Under the pieces are notes generated by a model. It had not been told where the DNA came from and did no database searches. It saw only the letters and a list, made by a program, of their open reading frames with translations. A stretch of 64,000 nt of DNA from an uncultured Paracoccaceae bacterium (GTDB taxonomy: Bacteria > Pseudomonadota > Alphaproteobacteria > Rhodobacterales > Rhodobacteraceae), in contig CANLVP010000002.1 in assembly GCA_947494675.1 (NCBI GenBank), positions 62,001 through 126,000 of the forward strand, read 5' to 3'. Position numbers and translations under genes: made by a program. Shown here one piece after another: positions 1 to 7,882 of this stretch. How positions within the stretch are numbered: the stretch's first letter is position 1; each line of letters opens with the position of its first letter.

Positions 1-659
1 GCAGCGTCCTTGCGGGCGAAGGGTTTCATGCTTTCGCCGTGATTGTCGAGGAATGTGATGACGCGGGGCGCGTCGTGTTTGGACAATTCGCGCAGCCACC
101 ACGCCACGGCCTTTTGGATGAACCATTCGGAATCGGTGACATAGGTCGCAGCCCAGCCGAGGATGCGGTCACGTGCTTCGAGTTCCGCTGGTTTGGGGTT
201 GTTTTGCTTGGTCCATGGCAGCGTCATCACAAGCGCCGCGCGGCGGGTCCACATGTGGTCTGACGTTGTCCAGCTTTCCACCTGATCAAGGCGGCTGGGG
301 TCCATCACCAGCCGTTTTTGACCTGCAATGCTGGCGTGATCGGCCACGGCCCAGGCGTCAAATTCAGGGACCCAGCTTGCGATCAGCTCCCAGGCGGCGG
401 TGTCGTCGGGGCGGATGCGGGCTTGGGTCAAAAGCTTGGCCGCGGCAACCCGGCCTTCGTGGACGTTACTGCGCCATAGATCTGCGGCCAACGCCAGCCG
501 GTCGTCGAGGGTGAGCGCGGCACGCCAGTCTTTCACGTGGGCATCGATCACCGGGTTGGCGACGCCAAGGTAGACACGGTCGACCTTGTGATAGGCCCGC
601 ATTTCGGTGGCTTTTTGGACGTCACCGCCCAGTTGCGCGAGGGCGTCATCAGCCGTCAT
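1..659 (-). CDS. DNA alkylation repair protein, AlkD-like (3' end outside window)
   Basis: HEAT-like-repeat DNA glycosylase of the AlkD family, which excises alkylated bases without base flipping. The visible 219 residues start at ATG 657-659 and run without a stop to the window edge, so the C-terminus is missing. The family signature is a run of tryptophan- and charge-rich helices: DHMWTRRAALV near residue 136 and DSEWFIQKAVAWWLRELSK near residue 180, where AlkD proteins keep the Trp and Asp that contact DNA. Its ATG overlaps the glmS stop by 4 bases (ATGA), so it is probably cotranscribed with and coupled to glmS. Family assignment is from motifs only; the substrate is not shown. Confidence 0.85.
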   Translation of the reverse strand, partial: MTADDALAQLGGDVQKATEMRAYHKVDRVYLGVANPVIDAHVKDWRAALTLDDRLALAADLWRSNVHEGRVAAAKLLTQARIRPDDTAAWELIASWVPEFDAWAVADHASIAGQKRLVMDPSRLDQVESWTTSDHMWTRRAALVMTLPWTKQNNPKPAELEARDRILGWAATYVTDSEWFIQKAVAWWLRELSKHDAPRVITFLDNHGESMKPFARKDA

Positions 660-2467
660 TCGACCGTCACGGATTTGGCCAGATTGCGGGGCTGATCGAC
701 ATCCGTGCCCTTGGCCACAGCCGTATGATATGCGAGCAACTGCGCGGGCACCGCATAGACGATGGGCGCGAGCAGGTCAGGCGCCTCGGGCATAATCAGA
801 GTGCGCCAGACACCTGATCCTGCTTCCTCTGCGCCCTTGCGGTCGGTGATCAACAGCACTTTGCCGCCGCGGGCCATGACCTCTTGCATGTTTGAGATCG
901 TCTTGTCGAAAAGCGCATCGCGCGGGGCCATCACGATGACCGGCACATGGGCGTCGACCAGTGCGATGGGGCCATGCTTGAGCTCTCCAGAAGCATAAGC
1001 TTCGGCGTGTATGTAGCTGATTTCTTTCAGCTTCAACGCGCCTTCGTGGGCGAGCGGATACATCTGGCCCCGGCCCAGAAACAGGATGTCACGAGCCTCT
1101 GCCAATTCCTGCGCAATGTCCTGAACGGCCCCTTCGATGGTCAGCGCGACGTTCATGATGCCAGGCAACGCGGCGAGGTCCGCCAGATATGGCGCGAGGT
1201 CGGTGATGTGCCCACGATCCTGCGCGGCCTTCAGCACCAGCATCGCCAGAGTGGTCAATTGGCAGGTAAATGCCTTGGTTGAGGCCACGCCGATTTCCGC
1301 CCCAGCGAGGATCGGCAGGGCAAGATCGCTTTCCCGCGCAATCGTGCTTTCGGCGACGTTGACTACCGACACGATCTTCTCCGCTTTGCCTTCCATATAG
1401 CGCAGCGCGGCAAGGGTATCCGCTGTCTCGCCCGATTGGCTGACGAACAGCGCCACGGTGCCATCCGGCACGGGCGGTTCGCGGTAGCGAAACTCGGACG
1501 CCACATCGATTTCGACGGGCAGACGTGCGATTTGTTCGAACCAGTATTTGGCCACCATGCAGGCGTAGTAGGCGGTGCCGCAGGCAACCATGGTCAAGCG
1601 GTCGACCTTTGCGAAATCGAGGCCATCGCCAGGCAGGGTGACGGTCTTACCATCCGTGTAATGAGCCAGTGCGCCTTGTAGAACGGTGGGTTGTTCGGCG
1701 ATTTCCTTGGCCATGAAGTGTTTGAACCCGGCTTTATCGACGCGGGTCGTGTCAATCTGGATGACACGCATGTCGCGGTTGGCCAGCGCGCCATTGGCGT
1801 CGCGGATTTCAACCGAGTTGCGGGTGATGATGGCCCAGTCGCCTTCATCCAGATAGGTGATTTTGTCGGTCATCGGCGCCAGCGCAATGGCGTCAGAGCC
1901 TACGAACATTTCGCCTTCTCCGTGTCCAATCGCGAGGGGAGAGCCCTTGCGCGCCGCGATCAGCAGATCGTCCTCGCCGTCAAAAAGAAAACACAGCGCG
2001 TAAGCCCCTTCGAGGCGGGCAATCGTCTGCTCTGCTGCATCGCGCGGGCTGTTGCCTTGATCGAGGTAGTATTGTGCCAACAAAGCGACCGTTTCTGTGT
2101 CGGTCTCGGTGCTGAAACTGATGCCATTGTCGGAGAGAAAACTACGCAACTCGCGGAAGTTTTCGATGATACCGTTATGGACCACGGCCACGCCGCGAGC
2201 CGCATGGGGGTGGGCATTGCTGACCGTCGGTGCACCGTGGGTTGCCCAACGGGTATGGCCGATGCCGGACTTGCCCGCGAGTGGGTTGTGCACCAGTTCA
2301 TCCGAGAGGTTCACAAGCTTGCCAACCGCGCGTCTGCGGTCCAGCCGGTCGTTGTGGACGGTCGCAATTCCGGCGCTGTCATAGCCCCGATATTCGAGCC
2401 GCTTCAGAGCTTCAACTAGGATGGGGGCGGCTTCGTGATCGCCGAGAACACCTACAATTCCGCACAT
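656..2467 (-). CDS. glmS: Glutamine-fructose-6-phosphate aminotransferase (isomerizing)
   Basis: Makes glucosamine-6-phosphate from fructose-6-phosphate and glutamine, the first committed step to UDP-GlcNAc for peptidoglycan and LPS; cytoplasmic. The 603 residues match the family length. The N-terminus MCGIVGVLG places the catalytic Cys at residue 2, exposed after Met removal, in a class II glutaminase domain of about 220 residues. Two SIS domains follow (SQSGETADT near residue 345 and the second near 460), and the protein ends with the conserved tail KSVTVE. The start lies 2 bases from the glmU stop, so the two form an operon, and the AlkD-like gene follows with a 4-base overlap. No space for a glmS ribozyme exists upstream. 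Confidence 0.98.
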   Translation of the reverse strand: MCGIVGVLGDHEAAPILVEALKRLEYRGYDSAGIATVHNDRLDRRRAVGKLVNLSDELVHNPLAGKSGIGHTRWATHGAPTVSNAHPHAARGVAVVHNGIIENFRELRSFLSDNGISFSTETDTETVALLAQYYLDQGNSPRDAAEQTIARLEGAYALCFLFDGEDDLLIAARKGSPLAIGHGEGEMFVGSDAIALAPMTDKITYLDEGDWAIITRNSVEIRDANGALANRDMRVIQIDTTRVDKAGFKHFMAKEIAEQPTVLQGALAHYTDGKTVTLPGDGLDFAKVDRLTMVACGTAYYACMVAKYWFEQIARLPVEIDVASEFRYREPPVPDGTVALFVSQSGETADTLAALRYMEGKAEKIVSVVNVAESTIARESDLALPILAGAEIGVASTKAFTCQLTTLAMLVLKAAQDRGHITDLAPYLADLAALPGIMNVALTIEGAVQDIAQELAEARDILFLGRGQMYPLAHEGALKLKEISYIHAEAYASGELKHGPIALVDAHVPVIVMAPRDALFDKTISNMQEVMARGGKVLLITDRKGAEEAGSGVWRTLIMPEAPDLLAPIVYAVPAQLLAYHTAVAKGTDVDQPRNLAKSVTVE

Positions 2468-2469
2468 TT

Positions 2470-3822
2470 CTAAGCCCCCTTGGCCTTTTTGGCCTTCATT
2501 TTCTTTAACTTTTCGAACATCCGCGTGGCAAAGCCCGCTTTGTTGTCCTGCCGCGCGCGGGCCACGGCGAGATCGCCGGCAGCCACGTCGCGGGTGATGA
2601 CGGACCCGCTTGCGGTCATTGCGGCATCGCCCAGTGTTACCGGGGCAACAAGCATCGTATTCGACCCGACAAAGACGTTTTCGCCAATCGTTGTCTGGTG
2701 CTTAAAGACGCCATCGTAGTTGCAGGTGATCACGCCCGCCCCGACGTTAGTGCCCGCGCCAATGGTCGCGTCGCCGATATAGGACAGGTGGTTGACCTTG
2801 GCCCCTTCGGCGATCTGCGCTTTTTTAATTTCCACAAAGTTGCCGACCTTAACGTTCTCGGCCAGTTCAGCGCCGGGGCGCAGACGGGCATAGGGGCCGA
2901 CGACAGCACCGCGGCTGACGTGGCAGCCTTCTAAGTGGGAAAAGGCGCGGATCGTGGCACCGGTTTCCACTGTGACACCGGGGGCAAAAACTACGTTAGG
3001 CTCAATCACCGCGTCGCGTCCGATCACTGTGTCATGCGACAAAAAGACCGTCTCTGGGGCCTGCAATGTGACGCCATCGCCGATCAAGGCGGCGCGTGCG
3101 TTTTGCTGAAACAGCGCCTCTGCTGCGCTCAGCTCTGTGCGGGAGTTGATGCCAAGGGTCTCGGCCTCATCGCAGGACACGGCGGTGGCGGTCAGCCCCT
3201 TGTCGCGGGCAATCTCAACGATATCAGTCAGGTAGTATTCGCCCGCCGCATTGTCGTTACCGACTGCGTCGACCAGATCAAACAGGGTGGCGGCATCGGC
3301 GCAAACCACACCGGAATTGCACAGAGTGATCTCGCGCGTCGCTTCATCGGCGTCCTTGAACTCAACGATCCGGGTCAAGGTCGTGCCATCCATCACCAAC
3401 CGCCCGTAGCGGCCGGGATCAGCGGCCTCAAACCCCAGCACGACCACGTCGTGGGTTGTGCGGGCTGCGGCCATCGCGGCCAAGGTGGTATCGGTGATAA
3501 AGGGGGTGTCGCCGTAAAGGACAAAGGCATCGCCCTTGTGGTCCTTCAGCGCCGGACGGGCCTGCGCCACCGCATGCGCGGTGCCAAGCTGTTCCGATTG
3601 CACCACAATCTGTGCGTCGGGGTTCCAGTCTTTGGCCGCAGCCTCAACCAGATCAGCGCCGTGGCCTGCGACGACCACCATAGCGGCGGGATCAAGGGCC
3701 GCGCCTGATTTCATGGCGTGGACCAACAAAGGCGCACCAGCGAGCGGGTGCAACACTTTGGGCAGATCCGACTGCATGCGCGTGCCTTTGCCCGCGGCTA
3801 GAATGATGAAAGCTGTGGCCAT
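2470..3822 (-). CDS. glmU: Bifunctional UDP-GlcNAc pyrophosphorylase / GlcN-1-P acetyltransferase
   Basis: Catalyses the last two steps to UDP-GlcNAc: acetylation of glucosamine-1-phosphate and uridylyl transfer; cytoplasmic. I start at ATG 3820-3822, giving MATAFIILAAGKGTRM, the nucleotide-binding loop expected at the extreme N-terminus, and 450 residues, the family length; an AGG lies a few bases upstream. A longer in-frame start at 3873 would add 17 residues without homology. Residues 1 to about 225 form the uridylyltransferase domain and the rest is a left-handed beta-helix of hexapeptide repeats (KVGNFVEIKKA, NHLSYIGDA) with a basic tail KKMKAKKAKGA. It is directly upstream of glmS and divergent from gph. 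Confidence 0.97.
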   Translation of the reverse strand: MATAFIILAAGKGTRMQSDLPKVLHPLAGAPLLVHAMKSGAALDPAAMVVVAGHGADLVEAAAKDWNPDAQIVVQSEQLGTAHAVAQARPALKDHKGDAFVLYGDTPFITDTTLAAMAAARTTHDVVVLGFEAADPGRYGRLVMDGTTLTRIVEFKDADEATREITLCNSGVVCADAATLFDLVDAVGNDNAAGEYYLTDIVEIARDKGLTATAVSCDEAETLGINSRTELSAAEALFQQNARAALIGDGVTLQAPETVFLSHDTVIGRDAVIEPNVVFAPGVTVETGATIRAFSHLEGCHVSRGAVVGPYARLRPGAELAENVKVGNFVEIKKAQIAEGAKVNHLSYIGDATIGAGTNVGAGVITCNYDGVFKHQTTIGENVFVGSNTMLVAPVTLGDAAMTASGSVITRDVAAGDLAVARARQDNKAGFATRMFEKLKKMKAKKAKGA

Positions 3823-3937
3823 ATACCTGTCTCGCCCGTTTTTGGGTCTTGTATCCGCTTTGCACGATATCACAAGACATGGGGGTTCACATCCAATTAC
3901 GCATCGTTACAACGCTCGCGACAGCAAAGGGGCAGAT

Positions 3938-4600
3938 ATGCGCGGCGTGATCTTTGATTTGGACGGCACATTGGCAGATACCAGCGGCGATTTGATTGCC
4001 GCCGCGAATGCCTGTTTTCGCGATCTGGGCCTCGGCGATGTGTTGGACCCCACCCAAGACGCGGGCACCGCGCTCAAAGGTGGGCGGGCGATGCTACGGC
4101 TGGGGTTTTCGCGCACCGGCACTCATGGCGAAGACGAGGTCGACCGCCAATACCAGCCGCTGCTCGGTTACTATGACGCCGCGATCAATAATCACACGGT
4201 GCTTTACCCCGGCGCGATGGAGGCTGTGCGCGATCTGCGCGGTGAAGGCTACAAGGTCGCGATCTGCACCAATAAGCCCGAGGCGCTGGCGATTAAGCTC
4301 CTGCGGTCGTTGGACATCTTGGACGACTTTGGCGCGGTTTTGGGCGCCGACAGCCTGCCTGTGCGCAAACCAGACCCCGAACATCTGCACGAAACCTCAC
4401 GCCGTGCCGGGGCGGACCCCCAGCGCGTCGTGCTGGTGGGCGATACCGATACCGACCGCAACACGGCGCGGAATGCCGGCGTGCCGTCCATCCTGGTCAC
4501 TTTTGGCCCTGGCGGCGGCGATATGGCGGCGCTGGAACCGGAAGGCTTGATCAGCGACTACAGTCAGCTTGGGGCAGTGGTCACCCGCCTGATCGGATAG
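3938..4600 (+). CDS. gph: HAD-superfamily phosphoglycolate phosphatase-like
   Basis: HAD hydrolase of 220 residues, most like phosphoglycolate phosphatase, which removes 2-phosphoglycolate produced by DNA repair or oxygenation. Motif I is DLDGT at residues 7-11 (nucleophile Asp7, general acid Asp9). Motif II is the CTNKPE segment, motif III the Lys in VRKPDPEHL, and motif IV GDTDTD. A helical cap sits between motifs I and II. The start ATG at 3938 has GGGGCAG just upstream. It is divergent from glmU, with 115 bp between their start codons, and is followed after 31 bp by the DegT gene's first possible start. Substrate is inferred from family; HAD enzymes are often promiscuous. Confidence 0.85.
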   Translation: MRGVIFDLDGTLADTSGDLIAAANACFRDLGLGDVLDPTQDAGTALKGGRAMLRLGFSRTGTHGEDEVDRQYQPLLGYYDAAINNHTVLYPGAMEAVRDLRGEGYKVAICTNKPEALAIKLLRSLDILDDFGAVLGADSLPVRKPDPEHLHETSRRAGADPQRVVLVGDTDTDRNTARNAGVPSILVTFGPGGGDMAALEPEGLISDYSQLGAVVTRLIG

Positions 4601-4618
4601 CGCGCGGACCCGATTGAC

Positions 4619-4630
4619 GTAAGCGCTTAC
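4619..4630. promoter_or_regulatory. 12-bp perfect palindrome (operator-like)
   Basis: GTAAGCGCTTAC is a perfect 12-bp palindrome 19 bases before the DegT start codon. The TGTAAGCGCTTACA type of sequence is a typical LacI-family operator core; here the flanking bases are C and A, so only the inner 12 are symmetric. A possible -35 TTGACG (4614-4619) abuts it on the left, so a bound regulator would cover the promoter. No LacI-family gene is in the window. Confidence 0.5.
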
Positions 4631-4632
4631 AT

Positions 4633-4650
4633 TGACGCATTGTAGCGTCA
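4633..4650. promoter_or_regulatory. Inverted repeat ending on the DegT start codon
   Basis: TGACGC (4633-4638) and GCGTCA (4645-4650) are perfect inverted arms with a 6-base loop. The right arm ends on the A of the ATG at 4650, so either an RNA hairpin hides the start codon or a dimeric protein binds the site. No Shine-Dalgarno sequence is visible for this gene. Confidence 0.5.
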
Positions 4651-5846
4651 TGACAGAGCGATTCACCGGCAGTTTCACCCAGCAAGAACCGATCCCAGAT
4701 GAAGGGATTGATGCGGCCATCGCGGTGATGCGGGGCGGGCGTTTGCACCGCTACAACACTGTGCCCGGAGAGGTCGCCGAAACGGTCCTGCTGGAACAGG
4801 AATTCGCGGCCTCTGTCGGGTCCGCCTATTGTCTGGCTGTCGCGTCTGGCGGCTACGCGATCGGCACCGCGCTGCGGGCCTGTGGCGTCAAGCCGGGCGA
4901 CAAGGTGCTGACCAATGCCTTTACGCTGGCCCCGGTGCCGGGCGCCGTTGCGGGTGTCGGGGCGGTGCCGGTCTTTGTCGGCGTGACCGAGGACCTCGTG
5001 ATCGACCTAGATGATCTGGCCGCCAAACTGGATCAGGCAAGCGTGCTGCTTCTCAGCCATATGCGAGGGCATCTGTGCGATATGGATGCGCTGATGGCCA
5101 TGTGTGATGCCGCAGACGTCGCAGTGGTCGAGGATTGCGCGCATACCATGGGCGCTGCGTGGAATGGCAAACCCTCAGGCACCTTCGGGCGGTTCGGCTG
5201 TTTTTCGACGCAGACCTACAAACACATCAACTCGGGCGAGGGCGGCCTGCTGATTTCCGACGACGCGGAGGGGATGGCGCGGGCGACGATGCTGTCAGGT
5301 AGCTATATGCTTTATACCTCTCATGCCGCAGGGCCGCCGCCTGAGGCCTTTGCGCAACTCCGCTATGAGACGCCGAATATCTCTGGCCGCATGGACAACC
5401 TGCGCGCTGCGATCCTGCGCCCGCAGTTGCGCGATCTGGCGACGCAAGCCTCCCGCTGGAATGCGCGCTATGCCGTGGTTGAGGACGGTTTGCGCGACGT
5501 GCCGGGCCTGACTCTCGTGCCGCGGACCGCATCCGAAAGCTATGTGGCGTCGTCTTTCCAGTTCCTGCTGCTGGATTGGTCACCCGAAGCCATCGCCGAT
5601 GTGCAGGCCCGTTGTGCGGCGCGGGGGGTTGAGCTGAAATGGTTCGGCGGGGCTGAGCCGGTGGGCTTTACCAGCCGCTATGACAGCTGGCGCTATGCCC
5701 CCGCAGAGGCCATGCCCGCAAGCGACCGCATCCTGACGGGCATCATGGACATGCGCCTGCCACTGACCTTTTCAGAGGACGACTGCGCCCTGATCGCCCG
5801 GATCATCCGCGCCGAGGTCAGCGCCGTCTGGCAAGCCGCCGCCTGA
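4650..5846 (+). CDS. DegT/DnrJ/EryC1/StrS-type PLP aminotransferase
   Basis: PLP-dependent fold-type I sugar-aminotransferase relative of 398 residues. The Schiff-base lysine is K191 in TQTYKHINSGEGG, and EDCAHTMGA (residues 161-169) provides the PLP-ring Asp; LAVASGGYAIGTAL is the phosphate-binding region. I choose ATG 4650 because the alternative TTG at 4632 lies inside the inverted repeat and adds only residues unlike the family. No sugar-nucleotide, LPS or antibiotic-sugar genes are nearby, so the substrate is unknown. The gene follows gph at short distance but has its own operator-like palindrome. It shows no Shine-Dalgarno sequence, so translation of a leaderless transcript is possible. 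Confidence 0.85.
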   Translation: MTERFTGSFTQQEPIPDEGIDAAIAVMRGGRLHRYNTVPGEVAETVLLEQEFAASVGSAYCLAVASGGYAIGTALRACGVKPGDKVLTNAFTLAPVPGAVAGVGAVPVFVGVTEDLVIDLDDLAAKLDQASVLLLSHMRGHLCDMDALMAMCDAADVAVVEDCAHTMGAAWNGKPSGTFGRFGCFSTQTYKHINSGEGGLLISDDAEGMARATMLSGSYMLYTSHAAGPPPEAFAQLRYETPNISGRMDNLRAAILRPQLRDLATQASRWNARYAVVEDGLRDVPGLTLVPRTASESYVASSFQFLLLDWSPEAIADVQARCAARGVELKWFGGAEPVGFTSRYDSWRYAPAEAMPASDRILTGIMDMRLPLTFSEDDCALIARIIRAEVSAVWQAAA

Positions 5847-5895
5847 CCCACACCTCTTTCCATCGGTCATTCCACCTTTCGGGTGTTGATGACGC

Positions 5896-5925
5896 TTGAC
5901 CTGCGGGCCCTTGCCGCCATAAAAT
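5896..5925 (+). promoter_or_regulatory. Predicted sigma-70 promoter of the liu operon
   Basis: -35 TTGACC (5896-5901), an 18-bp spacer and -10 TAAAAT (5920-5925), each one or two bases from consensus. It lies 31 bp upstream of the ivd start and is the best promoter match I saw in the window. Confidence 0.6.
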
Positions 5926-5938
5926 GAACAAGCGTTCA
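5925..5938. promoter_or_regulatory. Operator-like inverted repeat over the liu start site
   Basis: TGAAC and GTTCA are perfect inverted arms around a 4-base spacer (AAGC). The site begins on the last base of the -10 box and would cover the transcription start, the position expected for a repressor. The 5-4-5 layout resembles TetR-family fatty-acid regulators such as PsrA. The actual regulator is not in the window. Confidence 0.5.
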
Positions 5939-5955
5939 ATAAATGGAGTCGCCGC

Positions 5956-7119
5956 ATGTTTTTGTCTTCCATGACCTTTGATCTGGGCGAAGATACCAAT
6001 GCGCTGCGCGACATGGTCCACGCTTGGGCGCAGGAACGGCTTAAGCCGATGGCCGCTGCCATCGACGCAGAAAACGCTTTCCCGTCAGAGCTTTGGACCG
6101 AAATGGGTGAGCTGGGGCTTTTGGGCGTCACGGTGGAAGAGGCCTATGGCGGGGCGGGCATGTCCTATCTGGCCCACACCGTTGCGGTTGAGGAAATCGC
6201 CCGCGCCAGCGCCTCGGTCAGCCTGTCCTATGGCGCGCATTCCAACCTCTGCGTGAACCAGATCAAGCTGAACGGAACCGAAGACCAGAAACAGAAATAC
6301 CTGCCGGGCCTTGTCTCGGGGCGCCATGTGGGCGCGCTGGCCATGTCAGAGGCCGGGGCAGGGTCCGACGTTGTGTCGATGTCGCTGCGGGCGGAAAAAC
6401 GCAACGATCACTACCGGCTGAACGGCAATAAATACTGGATCACCAATGGCCCCGACGCCGACACGCTGGTGGTCTATGCCAAGACCGACCCCGATGCCGG
6501 GTCACGCGGGATTACCGCCTTTTTGATCGAAAAGGACATGACCGGCTTTAGCACCTCGCCGCATTTCGACAAGCTGGGGATGCGCGGGTCCAACACCGCC
6601 GAACTGGTGTTCGACGACGTAGAAGTGCCGTTTGACAACGTGCTGGGGCAAGAGGGGCGCGGCGTTGCGGTCCTGATGTCTGGGCTGGATTATGAGCGTG
6701 TGGTGCTTGCAGGCATTGGCCTTGGCATCATGGCCGCCTGTCTGGATGAGGTGATGCCCTATCTCGCGAGCCGCAAACAATTCGGCCAACCTATTGGGAA
6801 CTTTCAACTTATGCAGGGCAAGATCGCGGATATGTATACCGCGATGAACTCTGCCCGGGCCTACGTCTATGAAGTCGCAAAGGCCTGCGATGCGGGCACG
6901 GTAACCCGTCAGGATGCCGCCGCTTGCTGCCTGTATGCCAGCGAAGAGGCGATGAAACAGGCCCACCAAGCGGTGCAGGCGATGGGCGGTGCGGGGTTCC
7001 TTGCAGATGCGCCTGTGGCGCGGTTGTTCCGCGACGCCAAGCTGATGGAGATTGGTGCCGGCACCAGCGAAATCCGCCGGATGCTGGTGGGCCGCGAATT
7101 GATGGGGACGATGCTATGA
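5956..7119 (+). CDS. ivd: Isovaleryl-CoA dehydrogenase
   Basis: FAD enzyme oxidising isovaleryl-CoA to 3-methylcrotonyl-CoA in leucine breakdown; passes electrons to ETF. It has 387 residues, the family length. YERVVLAG places Glu247 where isovaleryl-CoA dehydrogenases keep their catalytic base, unlike short-chain acyl-CoA dehydrogenases whose base is near the C-terminus. Other signatures are [11 protein letters not shown] and the C-terminal [20 protein letters not shown] lies upstream of ATG 5956; a second ATG at 5971 is possible. It is the first gene of the liu operon, and its last bases overlap the next start (ATGCTATGA). Confidence 0.96.
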   Translation: MFLSSMTFDLGEDTNALRDMVHAWAQERLKPMAAAIDAENAFPSELWTEMGELGLLGVTVEEAYGGAGMSYLAHTVAVEEIARASASVSLSYGAHSNLCVNQIKLNGTEDQKQKYLPGLVSGRHVGALAMSEAGAGSDVVSMSLRAEKRNDHYRLNGNKYWITNGPDADTLVVYAKTDPDAGSRGITAFLIEKDMTGFSTSPHFDKLGMRGSNTAELVFDDVEVPFDNVLGQEGRGVAVLMSGLDYERVVLAGIGLGIMAACLDEVMPYLASRKQFGQPIGNFQLMQGKIADMYTAMNSARAYVYEVAKACDAGTVTRQDAAACCLYASEEAMKQAHQAVQAMGGAGFLADAPVARLFRDAKLMEIGAGTSEIRRMLVGRELMGTML

Positions 7120-7595
7120 AGTGGCTTGCGATCTTGTCTATGGTACTCGCGACACCTGCGGCTGCCGAACAGCATTTAGCCGAATTATATCAAAGCATTA
7201 TGTCCTGCGAGAGCACGGAGTGTATCGGGGAAGCGGCCAGTTTCTGCATGGAAAATGAAGAGGGCGGCCAATCCACTGTGGGGATGATGTTCTGCCTTTT
7301 GGATGAACGGGACGTTTGGGACGAGCGGTTGAACGTCGCCTATCAAGAGGCCCGCGCCTTCGCCAAGGCGATGGATGAGGCGGATCTAGAATACTTCCCC
7401 GAATACGCCGTCCGCGACCAACAGGTGCTAGAGGCGCAGCGCGCCTGGATCGCTTTTCGCGACGCCAATTGCGCGATGGAATATGGGGCCTGGGGATCCG
7501 GATCATTCCGCCAAATCGCAGGGGCCGATTGCGTGATGCAGATGACGGCGGAACGCACCTTGGACCTGATCGCCTACACCGGAACGCTGCGATGA
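7116..7595 (+). CDS. LprI-like (DUF1311) secreted protein
   Basis: Protein of 159 residues with an N-terminal signal peptide (cleavage expected after ATPAAA, residue 17) and a domain like the lysozyme inhibitor LprI/DUF1311 family: [12 protein letters not shown] followed by [12 protein letters not shown] and a final Cys in DCVMQMT. The pattern of paired cysteines suggests an oxidised, periplasmic protein. It overlaps the ivd stop and the next start by 4 bases each, so it is translated as part of the liu operon. What a periplasmic lysozyme-inhibitor-like protein does there is not evident; the family name rests on one mycobacterial protein and may not describe this one. Confidence 0.75.
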   Translation: MKWLAILSMVLATPAAAEQHLAELYQSIMSCESTECIGEAASFCMENEEGGQSTVGMMFCLLDERDVWDERLNVAYQEARAFAKAMDEADLEYFPEYAVRDQQVLEAQRAWIAFRDANCAMEYGAWGSGSFRQIAGADCVMQMTAERTLDLIAYTGTLR

Positions 7596-7882
7596 ACCGG
7601 TGGCTCATCGTTTTGCCCATCGCTGGCTTAGTGGTTTTTGCTGGCGTTTTGGGCTTTCGCATCGGTCAACCGGTCACGGAAACGGACATCATCAATCGCT
7701 ATGCCGCTGAATATGTTGCGGAATTTGGGGCCGGTGCGGCTTTGACAGACTGCCTTGCGACCGCAGGAATGGGTAACGTGCGGCTTGTCGTGCGGTGCCA
7801 GCACCCCGATGGGCGAAAGGCGATCTATCCTGCCGGACCGCATGGTGGGCTGTTGGACTTGAACCAGGGGCCAGAGGCATGA
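7592..7882 (+). CDS. Small membrane-anchored protein of unknown function
   Basis: 96-residue protein with one N-terminal hydrophobic segment (residues 4-23, [19 protein letters not shown]) and a short hydrophilic part with two cysteines (DCLATAG and VVRCQHPDG). It is probably membrane-anchored with the C-terminal part in the periplasm. I do not recognise a family. Both ends overlap neighbours by 4 bases (ATGA), placing it between the LprI-like gene and mccB in the liu operon; it may work with the LprI-like protein. Confidence 0.7.
   Translation: MNRWLIVLPIAGLVVFAGVLGFRIGQPVTETDIINRYAAEYVAEFGAGAALTDCLATAGMGNVRLVVRCQHPDGRKAIYPAGPHGGLLDLNQGPEA

Noticed and set aside
2460-2480. glmS ribozyme
   Set aside because: glmS begins 2 bases after glmU, leaving no leader in which a ribozyme could fit.
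4632-4649. TTG at 4632 as start of the DegT gene
   Set aside because: It lies at the edge of the inverted repeat, adds six residues unlike the family and lacks a ribosome site; ATG 4650 is preferred.
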